The translations under genes and the position numbers were made by a program. From JAKVCB01 sp963578605 (GTDB lineage: Bacteria; Planctomycetota; Planctomycetia; Pirellulales; Lacipirellulaceae): a stretch of 64,000 bases of DNA. Position 1 is the stretch's first letter. Each line of letters begins with the position of its first letter. Positions 25,589-35,310 of this stretch are shown one piece after another. Location of the stretch: contig CAUZEA010000004.1 of assembly GCA_963578605.1 (NCBI GenBank), forward strand, positions 1 through 64,000, written 5' to 3'. The notes under the pieces were generated by a model. It was given only the letters and a program-made list of their open reading frames with translations. It ran no database searches and had not been told where the DNA came from.

Positions 25589-27208
25589 TCATGGGCCGGC
25601 AGATTCTCCCGCACGACTGGACGTTTTCGTGCGTGAGAGTATCCAGCTCAAGCCAATTCCCACAACCACATTCACCAGCAGCGAGGCTGTGCCAATCCAT
25701 TGAAAGCTGATTGGATCGGGGGCGAGCAGGGAAATCTCTCCGGTTACCTTGTCGACCTTTTCCTGCAAAGAAACACCAAACGTCTCGGCCTTGATGCCCC
25801 ATTGCAGGTCTAACCAAGTGACCAGCAGGCCTGAAAATGCGATGACTGCCGCGGTCATGGTACCCAGGAAGGCGCCAATCCAAACCGCAACGGGTCTTGC
25901 AAAGGGGATAAACATCGCGAAGAAGAAAAGGCCAAATATGGGAGCGGTGAGCAGGTTGACGGTCTTGTTCGTCACCGCCGTAATGTTGCCGGGAATCACT
26001 CCCATGAACGAGCTGCCCATAACCACGATCGCCCCGATGGTAAAGGCCAGGAGTTTTGCCGCCAGTACGTGCCCGCGCTCCGTGCGGGGTTGCCTTCCAA
26101 AGCGGTCGAGGAAGTCGGTCATCACGACCGCCGTAATTGAATTCACACCCGAGTCAATACTGGACATCGCCGCGGCAAACATCGCCGAAACCACCAATCC
26201 CGCAATTCCCACAGGTAATCGATGTGCGATGTACCAAGGGAAAATGTGATCCGCGTCTTTGTACAAATTCATCCCGGTTGGCAGTTGGTCAGGACGAGCT
26301 TCGAAATAACCGAGCAGTGCGAATCCTACCATTCCGAGTACGATGGTAACGATCGTCGAGGAAATCAATTGGATTGCGTACGCGCGACGGGCGCTGGTCG
26401 TATCCCGGGTTGCCATGAACCGTTGTATCGAAGTCTGGTCACCCCCCGCGGTGCAAATCATCCATGTCGCCATCATAAACAGCGTCCCGACGACAGAAAC
26501 TCGCGTACGGGGATCGAAACTGATAATCGGTTGCGTATCCCATAGCGGGTGCCACGCTGTAGGAAACCAGCTAAAGCCTCCCATCTCGAACGTGATCATG
26601 GCGATGACCAGCAGTGCCCCACCCAATAGCAGCAGGAACTGTAGCAAGTCGGTGACAACGACGGCCTGCAAACCTCCGACGGATGTGTAGATCACAGCGA
26701 CAAACCCGGTGATCAAGACAACAATGGGAATCCATTCGTCGCCGATGCCCATCATGACGGTCATCGCTTTGGCCGCCAGGTACACCAGCAGTGACATCCA
26801 GACCAGCCGTAACGCAATGAACATTAACGCGCCTAGCAGCCGGGCACCCAGCCCCAGCCGCGATTCAAGCAATTCGTAGGCACTGGTGACACGCTGGCGC
26901 ATGTACACGGGCAGCAGACCGTAGCCCACCACCCAAAAGACAAATGGGAAAATCAGGAGGCTGGTCATCAGGACCGGCCCTTTCCCCAAAGCTTCGCCCG
27001 GCTTGGACAAGTATGAAATCGTACTCAGCAGTGTCACGAACAACGAAATCCCGATCAGGACCGGGTTCATATTTCCCCGACCAACGAAATATTCCTTCGT
27101 TGAACGCTGCCGGCGACCGAAATACCAACCAATCCCGATCGTGGCGCATGCGTAGATGCCAATACAAATCCAATCGACCGTCTGCAGACCTTGTAACCGG
27201 TCGCTCAT
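25589..27208 (-). CDS. Sodium:solute symporter (SSS family)
   Basis: 539 residues with about 13 hydrophobic membrane segments, the LeuT-like SSS architecture. Family marks are DWICIGIYACATIGIGWYFG in TM1 and RSTKEYFVGRGNM in the first loop. GGLQAVVVTDLLQFLLLLGG carries the usual SSS signature region, and AGGDQTSIQRFMATRD is also present. Substrates in the family range from sugars and sialic acid to amino acids. The BNR protein next door makes a sugar or sialic-acid-type solute plausible but unproven. Confidence 0.9.
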   Translation of the reverse strand: MSDRLQGLQTVDWICIGIYACATIGIGWYFGRRQRSTKEYFVGRGNMNPVLIGISLFVTLLSTISYLSKPGEALGKGPVLMTSLLIFPFVFWVVGYGLLPVYMRQRVTSAYELLESRLGLGARLLGALMFIALRLVWMSLLVYLAAKAMTVMMGIGDEWIPIVVLITGFVAVIYTSVGGLQAVVVTDLLQFLLLLGGALLVIAMITFEMGGFSWFPTAWHPLWDTQPIISFDPRTRVSVVGTLFMMATWMICTAGGDQTSIQRFMATRDTTSARRAYAIQLISSTIVTIVLGMVGFALLGYFEARPDQLPTGMNLYKDADHIFPWYIAHRLPVGIAGLVVSAMFAAAMSSIDSGVNSITAVVMTDFLDRFGRQPRTERGHVLAAKLLAFTIGAIVVMGSSFMGVIPGNITAVTNKTVNLLTAPIFGLFFFAMFIPFARPVAVWIGAFLGTMTAAVIAFSGLLVTWLDLQWGIKAETFGVSLQEKVDKVTGEISLLAPDPISFQWIGTASLLVNVVVGIGLSWILSRTKTSSRAGESAGP

Positions 27209-27409
27209 GTGGGGTATCCGTGGGTCGTGGCGTTAATGACTCTGTTCAATTGAGAATGGCTCTTGTCGCAAAAATCTACCATCAACTGTCACAAGTATGC
27301 CAGCCGACTATACTAATTCAACTCCGGTTGAATGTAGCACAGTGTTCCCACATTTACACCCATACAACACCGCATCAGCAACAACACCGTACCGAACTGA
27401 AAACTCTCG

Positions 27410-28296
27410 ATGACAAGCTGGCAAACTGTGCTGAAACTCGACTTGCAACGCAAGCTGAAATCGGGCGATGCGACTCTCCTGGCCAACGCCGTCCTGCGAG
27501 TGGGCACCGCTTTCCGGCACAACGAGCATGTTGATCCCACGTCCAAGAGCCATCACTTGGTCCGCGAGGTGATGGATTTTCGGATTGCATACTTGCTTGA
27601 GGATCGCCGGGTGGCTGGCATCGAAAATCTACGGGTCCCGATCCAGTTGCCCGACCGGTTTGGTCCTCGCGAGTCGATGTCATTTTCCTCTACAACCAGG
27701 ATGGGAACCAGGCCGTCGCTCGACCGTTCCTGGATGACCGTCCTGCCACGGGAGAACCTGGAATTTCGCCGCCGGAGGACCACGATGCAATGCCAAAGTA
27801 CCATGAGCTCGCAAACTTCGATGCCCAGACGAACGCGCCCAGCAGTAATTTCATTTACGACTTCGAGTATTTTTGCTACATGATCCGCCCAAACTGGACC
27901 GAGGTGCTGGCGCACGATACCGAGGGAAACGTAACCTCGGGTAGCATCAGCAACCTGACAGAGGCATTTGAATCTGGTGCAGAAGTCAAGATCGCCGTTC
28001 GTGGTCTGTGTGACGACCTGTTGGCTGACTCGACCGCAGCGGTGGACCATGAAGTCTTCATCCACCTCGGAGCTTGTTACTACTACACCGAAGAGCGGTT
28101 GTTCATCGGTTCGGCCGATCCGGTCGTCCGTACGACGCCGTCGATCCCGCTCGGTTATTCCAGCCGAGGCTGGAATTTCGGTTGGCTGATGCCGCGGACC
28201 GACGGCCACGTGGCTCGCTGGTTGTGCGATCCGTACACACTAAAGTTTCGGCGGGATGCGCGGCGGCATGCCATCCGCTGGTTCGTCAGCGATTGA
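27410..28296 (+). pseudogene. Frameshifted gene of unknown function
   Basis: Two plus-strand frames read as one protein. Codons from the ATG at 27410 give MTSWQTVLKLDLQRKL through VAGIENLRVPIQLPDRFGPR near 27670. The protein-like sequence then continues in another frame as VDVIFLYNQDGNQAVARPFL and runs to a TGA at 28294-28296, ending RWLCDPYTLKFRRDARRHAI and RWFVSD. Beyond the junction the first frame turns into Ser/Thr/Arg-rich shadow sequence, and the second frame is equally unconvincing before it. A single indel around 27655-27675 would restore about 295 codons. I do not recognise the family. A sequencing error is the main alternative to a true pseudogene. Confidence 0.6.
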
Positions 28297-28537
28297 AAGG
28301 GCAATTTATAACCGAGTGGACGAGGACGGCAGGAAACGTCACGACAACGCCAGGTCGCCAATTTCATCATGCAGGAATTGGGCAGTTGTGCCGGGGGCGA
28401 AGAGGTCAAGCCTTACGCATCCTAAAACAGCTCGCCACCCTTCCCCCCCTTTCTTGGTGCCCAGTGCGGAAAAAGGGATCATGTGGATGGGTCGCGCGTC
28501 GTGAACCCGTCATCGTACTGGGCTCCTGCAAAGTCCC

Positions 28538-30451
28538 TCAGGCCGGGTAACCCACATTCGCGAGCGCATCGCCGATCTCGTCGAGTGTCGCCGAGTCTTC
28601 GATCGTTGCCGGCATGGTCCATTCTTCGCCATCGGCGATCCGACGCATCGTGCCGCGCAGAATCTTTCCCGAGCGGGTCTTGGGTAACCGGGCCACGACC
28701 AGCGCCTGCTTGAACGCGGCCACCGGCCCGATCCGATTGCGGACCATCTGCACGACCTCGCTAACGATGTCGGCTTCCGCGCGATCGCAGCCGGTATTGA
28801 GTACCAACATACCCAGCGGGATCTGCCCCTTCAAAACATCGGCAACACCGACGACGGCACATTCGGCCACGTCCGGGTGGTGGGCCAGCACCTCCTCCAT
28901 CGCACCGGTGGAGAGGCGGTGGCCGGCGACGTTGATAATGTCGTCAGTGCGCGACATCACGTACACATAACCATCTTCATCGATGACGCCGGCATCGGCG
29001 GTGCTGTAGTAGCCGTCGAACTGGCTGAGATAGGACTCGACGAAGTGCTCCGGCGCATTCCACAAGGTAGGAAAGGCGCCCGGCGGCAATGGCAGCCGCA
29101 CCATCAGTGCACCGATCTCCCCCGCTGCCGCCTCCTCGCCATTCTCTTTCAGCACGCGCAGGTCCCAGCCGGGTGCAGGGTGAGTAACGGAGCCTTTCTT
29201 GACCGGCTCCAAGCCGAAACCACGGCAGTTCACGGCAATACTCCAGCCCGTCTCCGTCTGCCACCAGTGGTCGATTACGGGAACACCGAGTTTGTCCTCG
29301 GCCCAATGCAGCGTATCCGGGTCGGTTCGCTCTCCGGCCAGGAACAGGCATTCGAACCGGCTCATGTCGTAGCGTTGAAGATGGGACCCAGCGGGGTCTT
29401 CCTTCTTGATCACACGAAAAGCGGTCGGCGCGGTAAACAGTACCTTGACCCCGTGTTCGGAGATCACCCGCCAGAACGCACCGGGATCTGGCGTCCCGAC
29501 CGGTTTCCCCTCGTACAGGATCGACGTACTGCCGTTGAACAGCGGTCCATAGACGATGTAGGAATGACCAACCACCCAGCCGACGTCGGATGCCGCCCAG
29601 TACACGTCTCCCGGTTCGACACCATAGATATTTCTCATTGACCACTTGAGTGCCACGAGATGGCCGCCGTTGTCGCGGAGCACGCCCTTGGGCTGTCCCG
29701 TCGTACCCGAGGTGTAGAGAATGTAAAGTGGATCGGTTGCCGCCACAGGTACGCAGTCATGGGGTTCCGCTGCCGCCATCAGGTCAAGCCAGTCGTGGTC
29801 GCGCCCGCTCTCGATCGCTGCCGCCACCTGCGGCCGCTGGAAGATGACACAGTGCGACAGCGTGTGACTGGCGAGTTTGATCGCTTCATCCAGCAGCGGC
29901 TTGTATTCCACGAGCCGGTTTACCTCGACCCCGCAGGAGGCAGAGACGATCACCTTGGGTTCTGCATCGTCGATTCTCACCGCCAATTCATGGGCAGCGA
30001 ACCCACCAAACACAACCGAGTGGATCGCGCCGAGCCGTGCGCAGGCGAGCATGGCGATGACCGTTTCTGGCACCATCGGCATGTAGATGATCACGCGGTC
30101 ACCCTTGACCACGCCAAGGTTCGCCAGCACGCCGGCAAAGCGGGCTGTCTGGTCGCGCAGCGCCGCGTAGGTAAATGTTTGCTGTGTCGCGGTAACCGGA
30201 CTGTCATAGATGAGGGCGGGCTGTTCGCCGCGTCCCTGGTCGACATGAAGGTCCAGCGCGTTGTAACAGCTATTGGTCTCGGCGCCGGTAAACCAGCGGT
30301 AGAACGGCGCGTTGGAATCATCCAGTACCCGGTCCCATCGGCGGAACCAGTGCACGTCCTCGGCAGCCGCTGCCCAGAAAGCTTCCGGATCCTCGAGCGC
30401 GCTTTGATAGACTGCCTTGTAACTGCTGCTCATGGAGGGTTTGGTCCTCAT
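28538..30451 (-). CDS. Acyl-CoA synthetase, propionyl-CoA/acetyl-CoA synthetase type
   Basis: AMP-forming acyl-CoA ligase of 637 residues, closest in layout to PrpE-type propionyl-CoA synthetase. The P-loop motif YILYTSGTTGQPKGVLRDNG is the family's A3 core with the GVLRDNG ending typical of PrpE. DHWWQTETGWSIAVNC, DGYYSTADAGVID (A7) and the acetyl-Lys site region LPKTRSGKILRGTMRRI (catalytic Lys) are intact. It may use the ATG at 30451 or a second at 30433 (MSSSYKAVYQ). It stands alone, away from the MmgE/PrpD gene. Acetyl-CoA synthetase activity cannot be ruled out. Its strong similarity to proteobacterial-type sequences as I remember them could reflect transfer. Confidence 0.88.
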   Translation of the reverse strand: MRTKPSMSSSYKAVYQSALEDPEAFWAAAAEDVHWFRRWDRVLDDSNAPFYRWFTGAETNSCYNALDLHVDQGRGEQPALIYDSPVTATQQTFTYAALRDQTARFAGVLANLGVVKGDRVIIYMPMVPETVIAMLACARLGAIHSVVFGGFAAHELAVRIDDAEPKVIVSASCGVEVNRLVEYKPLLDEAIKLASHTLSHCVIFQRPQVAAAIESGRDHDWLDLMAAAEPHDCVPVAATDPLYILYTSGTTGQPKGVLRDNGGHLVALKWSMRNIYGVEPGDVYWAASDVGWVVGHSYIVYGPLFNGSTSILYEGKPVGTPDPGAFWRVISEHGVKVLFTAPTAFRVIKKEDPAGSHLQRYDMSRFECLFLAGERTDPDTLHWAEDKLGVPVIDHWWQTETGWSIAVNCRGFGLEPVKKGSVTHPAPGWDLRVLKENGEEAAAGEIGALMVRLPLPPGAFPTLWNAPEHFVESYLSQFDGYYSTADAGVIDEDGYVYVMSRTDDIINVAGHRLSTGAMEEVLAHHPDVAECAVVGVADVLKGQIPLGMLVLNTGCDRAEADIVSEVVQMVRNRIGPVAAFKQALVVARLPKTRSGKILRGTMRRIADGEEWTMPATIEDSATLDEIGDALANVGYPA

Positions 30452-31054
30452 GGGGGTTTGTCTACGGTCCTGCCTCCAGTTCCTTCAGAAGAAGCCTTTC
30501 CGCGCAACCGGGTGTCGTCTTATCTCCTCTGCGCCCAAGGGGGCGTAGCAGGAGAATGCAGTGTCAAATCAGCCCATAGTTTCAACATGATAAGGTTTTT
30601 CCCAATAACCCGCGAGTAACCGCCGGCTCGCCCAACGGCAGGTAGAGCGATGTCTAAATAAGAGCCTGCACACGCACGGTCCTGCCACGGCCTGTGGTAA
30701 GCCCTCAGTCGGGGGTGCGATGTCCTGGAAACAGGTTCTTGTGGCCCCGTTTTAAACGTGACCGCCAAGCTTCCAGAAGGCTTTTTCACGGGCTCGATCG
30801 TATTTGGCACGCTCTCCACAACAACCGGCTTCGCCATGCCCTGGGTTGTGGTAAACACGTCTCGGGAGGGTATAATCACCATCACCGACGTTCACGGAAA
30901 AATCCTCAACGAGACCATTTTGCTTAGCCGTCATGAGCGGGCCGTCATGAGCGCATTGTTCTCGAACAGAGTCATGCAACGCAGGTCACATCCAAGGCTT
31001 CGACCGATGATGCGAGCCCTTCATCTTGTAGAACGGGATTCATTCGGTTCGCGC
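30452..31054. other. Divergent intergenic region with a 2 x 14-bp repeat
   Basis: About 600 bp between the acyl-CoA synthetase (minus) and the PSCyt1 protein (plus). The open frame of the latter extends back to 30758, but those codons show no family features. A direct duplication of 14 bp lies at 30927-30940 and 30941-30954, differing at one base. Confidence 0.5.
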
Positions 31055-33631
31055 ATGTGCCCAGTAAACAGAATGCATTCCGTTCTCCTTGTCGCGATTG
31101 GTGTGCTGATGTCGCCTGCGTTCGGACCTCGGCTGTTTAGCGACGACACGGACCCCACCGGCCTGGCTACCCAGGCTGGCTCGGAGTTCTTTGAAAAACG
31201 GATCCGACCAGTTCTCATCGAACATTGTTACCAGTGCCATTCGAGCGAGACGAAGGAATTGAAGGGCGGACTCAGGCTCGATTCGCGCGACGGGATCCGT
31301 CGTGGCGGTGAGACAGGAAAGGCCGTGGTTCCGAGCAGAATTGAAAAGAGTCTGCTGATCTCCGCGCTGCGACATGAAGACTTCGAAATGCCTCCCGACG
31401 GGAAGTTGCCCGATCAGGTCATTGCGGATTTCGTGAAGTGGATTGACATGGGTGCACCCGATCCGCGCGACGACGATGAGCCGCTGACCGAAAAATCCGG
31501 TATCGAGTTCGAGGCCGGACGAGACTTCTGGCTCTTTCAACCGCTGAAAGGTGGACGCAACACAAAAGCTGGGCTTCCCAAATCGGGACCCTGGTCACGA
31601 AGCGCGATCGACCGCTTCGTGTTTGCCAAACTCCAGGAAAACGGGTTGGAACCGAATTCGCTCGCGGGTAAGTACAGTCTGATTCGTCGTGTTTACCTCG
31701 ACCTGATCGGTCTACCGCCGGAGCCTGAGGAGGTCGTCGCGCTGGTCGCTGATGACTCGCCCGACGCCTACGAGAAAGTAGTCGACCGCCTGCTCGCCTC
31801 GCCTCACTTCGGCGAGCGTTGGGGGAAACATTGGCTGGACCTGGCCCAATACGCAGATTCGGTGGGCCTCGAAACGATCTTTCCGAATCGGGGAGCATGG
31901 CGATATCGCGACTATGTGATTCGAGCGTTGAACGACGACAAGCCGCTGGACCGTTTTGTAATGGAGCAGATCGCTGGCGACCTGTTGCCCCACCAGAGTG
32001 ATGCCCAGCGTGCCGAACAGATTGTGGCGACTCAGTTTCTCACCCAAGGCCCGATCAACCTGGTCAATCAGTTCAAAGAGCAACTGCGGATGGACATTGT
32101 CGACAATCAAGTCGACAAAGTGGGACGTGTATTCTTAGGACTCACACTGGGATGTGCCCGCTGCCACAATCACAAGTTTGATCCGATCGCACAAACGGAC
32201 TACTACGCTTTGGCGGGAATCTTGCACAACGTTCAAGTGATCAACGGATTTCTCGGGGCGTCTGGCGTTTTCAGCGATTGGCTGCGGAAACCGATTCCGG
32301 AAACAGTCGAGCAACGCGCTGAGCGAGAGCAGCGGCTGGTGATTCATCAGCAGCGTGTTTTGGAGTTGGAAACCGAGATCGACGCGAAGAAAGACGAATG
32401 CACGCGGGTCGAAGCGGAGAAAAAGGCGTTGGCGGACACGAAAGATAACAAGGCGAAAAGCAGCGCGGAACTTCAGAAGGAAATTGACGAGTTGAACCAG
32501 GAAGTGTCGAAGCTGGAAAAAGACCTGGTCAACCTTGTCAAAGCGAACGCTCCCCGGCCTCCGACCGTTCTGGCAGCATCCGAGCCTACTCGGCCGGCTA
32601 ACGCAAGGATCAACATCCGCGGCATCGCAACTCAGTTGGGCGAGGAAGTTCCCCGCGGTGTACCGCGTGTGCTCGCCTTCGGGTCAGTCCCAGAGATTCC
32701 CAGCATGGCGAGCGGACGCTTGCAGTTAGCCCGGTGGCTCGTACACCACGACAATCCGATCGTACCCCGCGTGTTTGTTAACCGCCTCTGGTACCATCTG
32801 TTCGGCACCGGAATTGTGCGTACCGTGGACAACTTTGGCCAACGGGGTGAACGTCCGAGTCATCCGGAGTTGCTCGACTACCTTGCGAGCCGTTTGGTCG
32901 CAGGCGGGTGGCGGATCAAACCGCTTATCCGTGAAATTGTAGTCAGTCGCACCTATCGGTTATCCAGTGACTACAACCCCAACGGTTGGTCGGTGGACCC
33001 GGACAACCGGCTGCTATGGCGACGCCGTCCCCGACGTCTTGATGGGATTGCCATTCGCGACTCGGTTCTGAAAATCAGTGGCGATTTGAGTACCGTCGTC
33101 GGCGGCTCGACGTTGCCACCTGCCGTGTGGGTGGATAGTCCAATTGAACAGTACGAACGGATAGATTTACCCATTATGGTGCGTGAGGAGATGGCGCGGC
33201 GCCGTAGCATTTACCTGCCCATACCTCGCACGAGCGCCAAGTTCAAAGAACTGGATCCACTACTGCCATTCGATTTTCCCTCTCCCAACGAGGTAACGGG
33301 TGCCCGCCAAACGAGCACGGTGCCGACGCAGTCGCTGTTCCTGATGAACTCACCTTTTATTCAAAAGCAAGCCAAGAGACTTTCCGAGCGGCTGCTGGCC
33401 TGGGAAGCCCAGGCCGAAGGGGACCGAGTCAATCGCATCTACCTCGCCGCGTTCGGGCGACCGGCCAGTCCTGAAGAAATCCAGCACGGGTTGGACTTTG
33501 TGAGAACCTTTGCGGCGGAGTACGGCGACAATGACGACGGCGATGATGAGGACGAAGATGATTCGCACCGATTCGCTTTCGTCCAATGGTGCCACGCCAT
33601 CTTGATCTCGACCGAGTTTCTAATGATATGA
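31055..33631 (+). CDS. PSCyt1/DUF1549/DUF1553 (PSD1) secreted protein
   Basis: 858 residues if started at the ATG at 31055; the ATG at 31073 (MHSVLLVAIGVLMSPAFG) would give a cleaner signal peptide. A cytochrome-c-like PSCyt1 domain has the CxxCH-type motif HCYQCHSSE near residue 55. DUF1549 (PSCyt2) follows, with RRVYLDLIGLPPEPEEVVAL, FGERWGKHWLDLAQYADS and a second GCARCHNHKFDPI heme-like site. A charged coiled coil occupies about residues 415-495. DUF1553 (PSD1) contains LARWLVHHDNPIVPRVFVNR and GARQTSTVPTQSLFLMN. Such proteins are abundant in planctomycetes, usually paired with DUF1501 proteins, and are suspected to act on polysaccharides. The partner downstream is broken here. Confidence 0.92.
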   Translation: MCPVNRMHSVLLVAIGVLMSPAFGPRLFSDDTDPTGLATQAGSEFFEKRIRPVLIEHCYQCHSSETKELKGGLRLDSRDGIRRGGETGKAVVPSRIEKSLLISALRHEDFEMPPDGKLPDQVIADFVKWIDMGAPDPRDDDEPLTEKSGIEFEAGRDFWLFQPLKGGRNTKAGLPKSGPWSRSAIDRFVFAKLQENGLEPNSLAGKYSLIRRVYLDLIGLPPEPEEVVALVADDSPDAYEKVVDRLLASPHFGERWGKHWLDLAQYADSVGLETIFPNRGAWRYRDYVIRALNDDKPLDRFVMEQIAGDLLPHQSDAQRAEQIVATQFLTQGPINLVNQFKEQLRMDIVDNQVDKVGRVFLGLTLGCARCHNHKFDPIAQTDYYALAGILHNVQVINGFLGASGVFSDWLRKPIPETVEQRAEREQRLVIHQQRVLELETEIDAKKDECTRVEAEKKALADTKDNKAKSSAELQKEIDELNQEVSKLEKDLVNLVKANAPRPPTVLAASEPTRPANARINIRGIATQLGEEVPRGVPRVLAFGSVPEIPSMASGRLQLARWLVHHDNPIVPRVFVNRLWYHLFGTGIVRTVDNFGQRGERPSHPELLDYLASRLVAGGWRIKPLIREIVVSRTYRLSSDYNPNGWSVDPDNRLLWRRRPRRLDGIAIRDSVLKISGDLSTVVGGSTLPPAVWVDSPIEQYERIDLPIMVREEMARRRSIYLPIPRTSAKFKELDPLLPFDFPSPNEVTGARQTSTVPTQSLFLMNSPFIQKQAKRLSERLLAWEAQAEGDRVNRIYLAAFGRPASPEEIQHGLDFVRTFAAEYGDNDDGDDEDEDDSHRFAFVQWCHAILISTEFLMI

Positions 33632-33661
33632 TTAATTGAATAACGCAAGTGGTGAAACCAA

Positions 33662-35110
33662 ATGAAGAACACGTGCATGTTTCCCTGCGGCCAACTCGAA
33701 TCGATGCCGTGGTCGCGTCGCGAAATGCTGCGGTCTTCGAGCTGCGGCTTCGGCATGCTGGCATTGTCTGCTTTGCTCCAGGAAAATGCGGCCGCCGGAC
33801 GTTCAGCGACAGGTCCACTGGCGGCGCGGCCACCGCACTTCCACCCGCGCGCTAAACGGGTCATCTTCATCTTCCTTAACGGCGGTGCCTCTCAGGTTGA
33901 TCTTTTTTAGCACAAGCCTGAGCTGGCCAAGCGACATGGAGAGCTTCCGCCCAAAAGCATCGCCCATAGTAACGAGTTCGTAACCGAAGGATTCGAATCG
34001 ACGAAGCTTCTCCGGCCGATCTCGAAATTTCGCCGTGTCGGCGAGTCTGGGATCTGGATGAGCGAGTTGCTGCCCCATTTGTCTCAGCAAATCGATCGCC
34101 TGACCATTCTCAACGGCATGGTGGCAGACAATCCGGCCCATACACCTGCGCAGCAACAGCTGTTCACTGGCTCACCGTTCCTGGTCCAGCCCTCCGTGGG
34201 CTCGTGGATTTCGTACGGACTGGGCACGGAGAATCGCAACTTCCCCTCGTTTGTCTCCATCACCGGCCGCACGTTCACCTGCCAGAATGCGTATTTGCCG
34301 GTGATTCATCAAGGCACGATGCTGGAAGGTGAAAAAGAATTTACGATTCGCCACCTCAAGAACGACCAACTGAACGCTGGGCAACAGTCGAGGCAAATGG
34401 AGCTGCTGAAGAGGCTCAATCATCGGCATCTGGACCGCGCTGTCGTGGACCCTGGCATCGAAGGGTTGATCGAGTCCTACGAATTAGCTTTTCGCATGCA
34501 AGCCGAAACGGGCGACCTTGTGGACATCTCCCAGGAAACGGAGGCAACGCAACGGCTGTACGGGATTGGTGAGCAGCCAACCGACGAAGTTGGGCGCAAG
34601 ATGCTTGTCGCCCGCCGTCTTTCCGAAGCGGGTGTGCGGTTCGTTTAGATCTGGACCGGCTCCTGGGACCATCACACAGGCATCGAAACATCCCTTCCAG
34701 TGGAGTGTGCAAAACACGACAAACCGATCGCTGGTCTGCTCGAAGACCTTCACCAGCGTGGTCTGCTGGAAGATACGCTCGTCCTGTGCACCGGCGAATT
34801 CGGCCGAACCCCATTTGATCAGGATCTTTCGCTCGGCAAAGATTCCCCGGAGACCTATGGTCGCGGACACAGTCCTCAAGGCTTTTCAGCTTGGATGGCT
34901 GGTGGCGGAGTGAAAGGCGGTTTGGCTTACGGCGATACGGACGACCTTGGTTACCGTGTCATCGAAGGCAAGGTGCACATCCACGATCTTCAGGCAACGA
35001 TTCTCCACCTGCTGGGTCTGGACTATGAGCGGCTCACCTACCGGTATGCAGGTCGAGATTTTCGCCTCACCGATGTGTATGGCCGCGTCGTAGACCAGAT
35101 CATCTCGTGA
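33662..35110 (+). pseudogene. DUF1501 protein gene with two in-frame TAG codons
   Basis: A single frame runs from the ATG at 33662 to a TGA at 35108-35110 and is full length for DUF1501 (482 codons). TAG codons at 33908-33910 and 34646-34648 break it. The first follows FLNGGASQVDLF, where homologues have Asp (FD.KPEL). The second follows EAGVRFV, where homologues have Gln (FVQIW). The N-terminus has a Tat-like SRREMLRSS signal. Later motifs are intact (WDHHTGIE, TLVLCTGEFGRTP, HLLGLDYERLTYRYAGRDFR). dnaX and the S1 protein gene in the same window end in TAG, so recoding is unlikely. It is the usual downstream partner of a PSCyt1/PSD1 protein. A recent pseudogene or assembly errors are the options. 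Confidence 0.82.
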
Positions 35111-35278
35111 ATGCGTCGCATCAGGCTCAGCGCAATGGCTCAAGTTCTCCGCCATAAGCAGGGGACCTGAAGCATTGTGCCGCCCAGGCGGCGGCCCGCA
35201 AGTTTTGCGATCTCGATTTCAGCCACCACGCAAACTATCCCCCGTCAGGGGCCGTTTGGCAGCCGACAACATGGCGAC

Positions 35279-35304
35279 AAAAACCGCGGGCTTGAATACC
35301 GCGG
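35279..35304 (-). terminator. Rho-independent terminator of glnA
   Basis: CCGCGG pairs with CCGCGG (35284-35289 with 35299-35304) around a 9-nt loop, followed on the minus strand by TTTTT (35279-35283). It begins 7 bp beyond the glnA stop codon. Confidence 0.8.
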
Positions 35305-35310
35305 CGCTTC

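Noticed and set aside
28877..30619. Long plus-strand frames of 254 and 319 codons
   Set aside because: Both are antisense to the acyl-CoA synthetase, which has complete motifs on the minus strand.
33908..34648. UAG recoding (for example pyrrolysine) in the DUF1501 gene
   Set aside because: dnaX, uvrA and the S1 protein gene in this window end in TAG, and no pyl-type genes are seen; two nonsense mutations are simpler.
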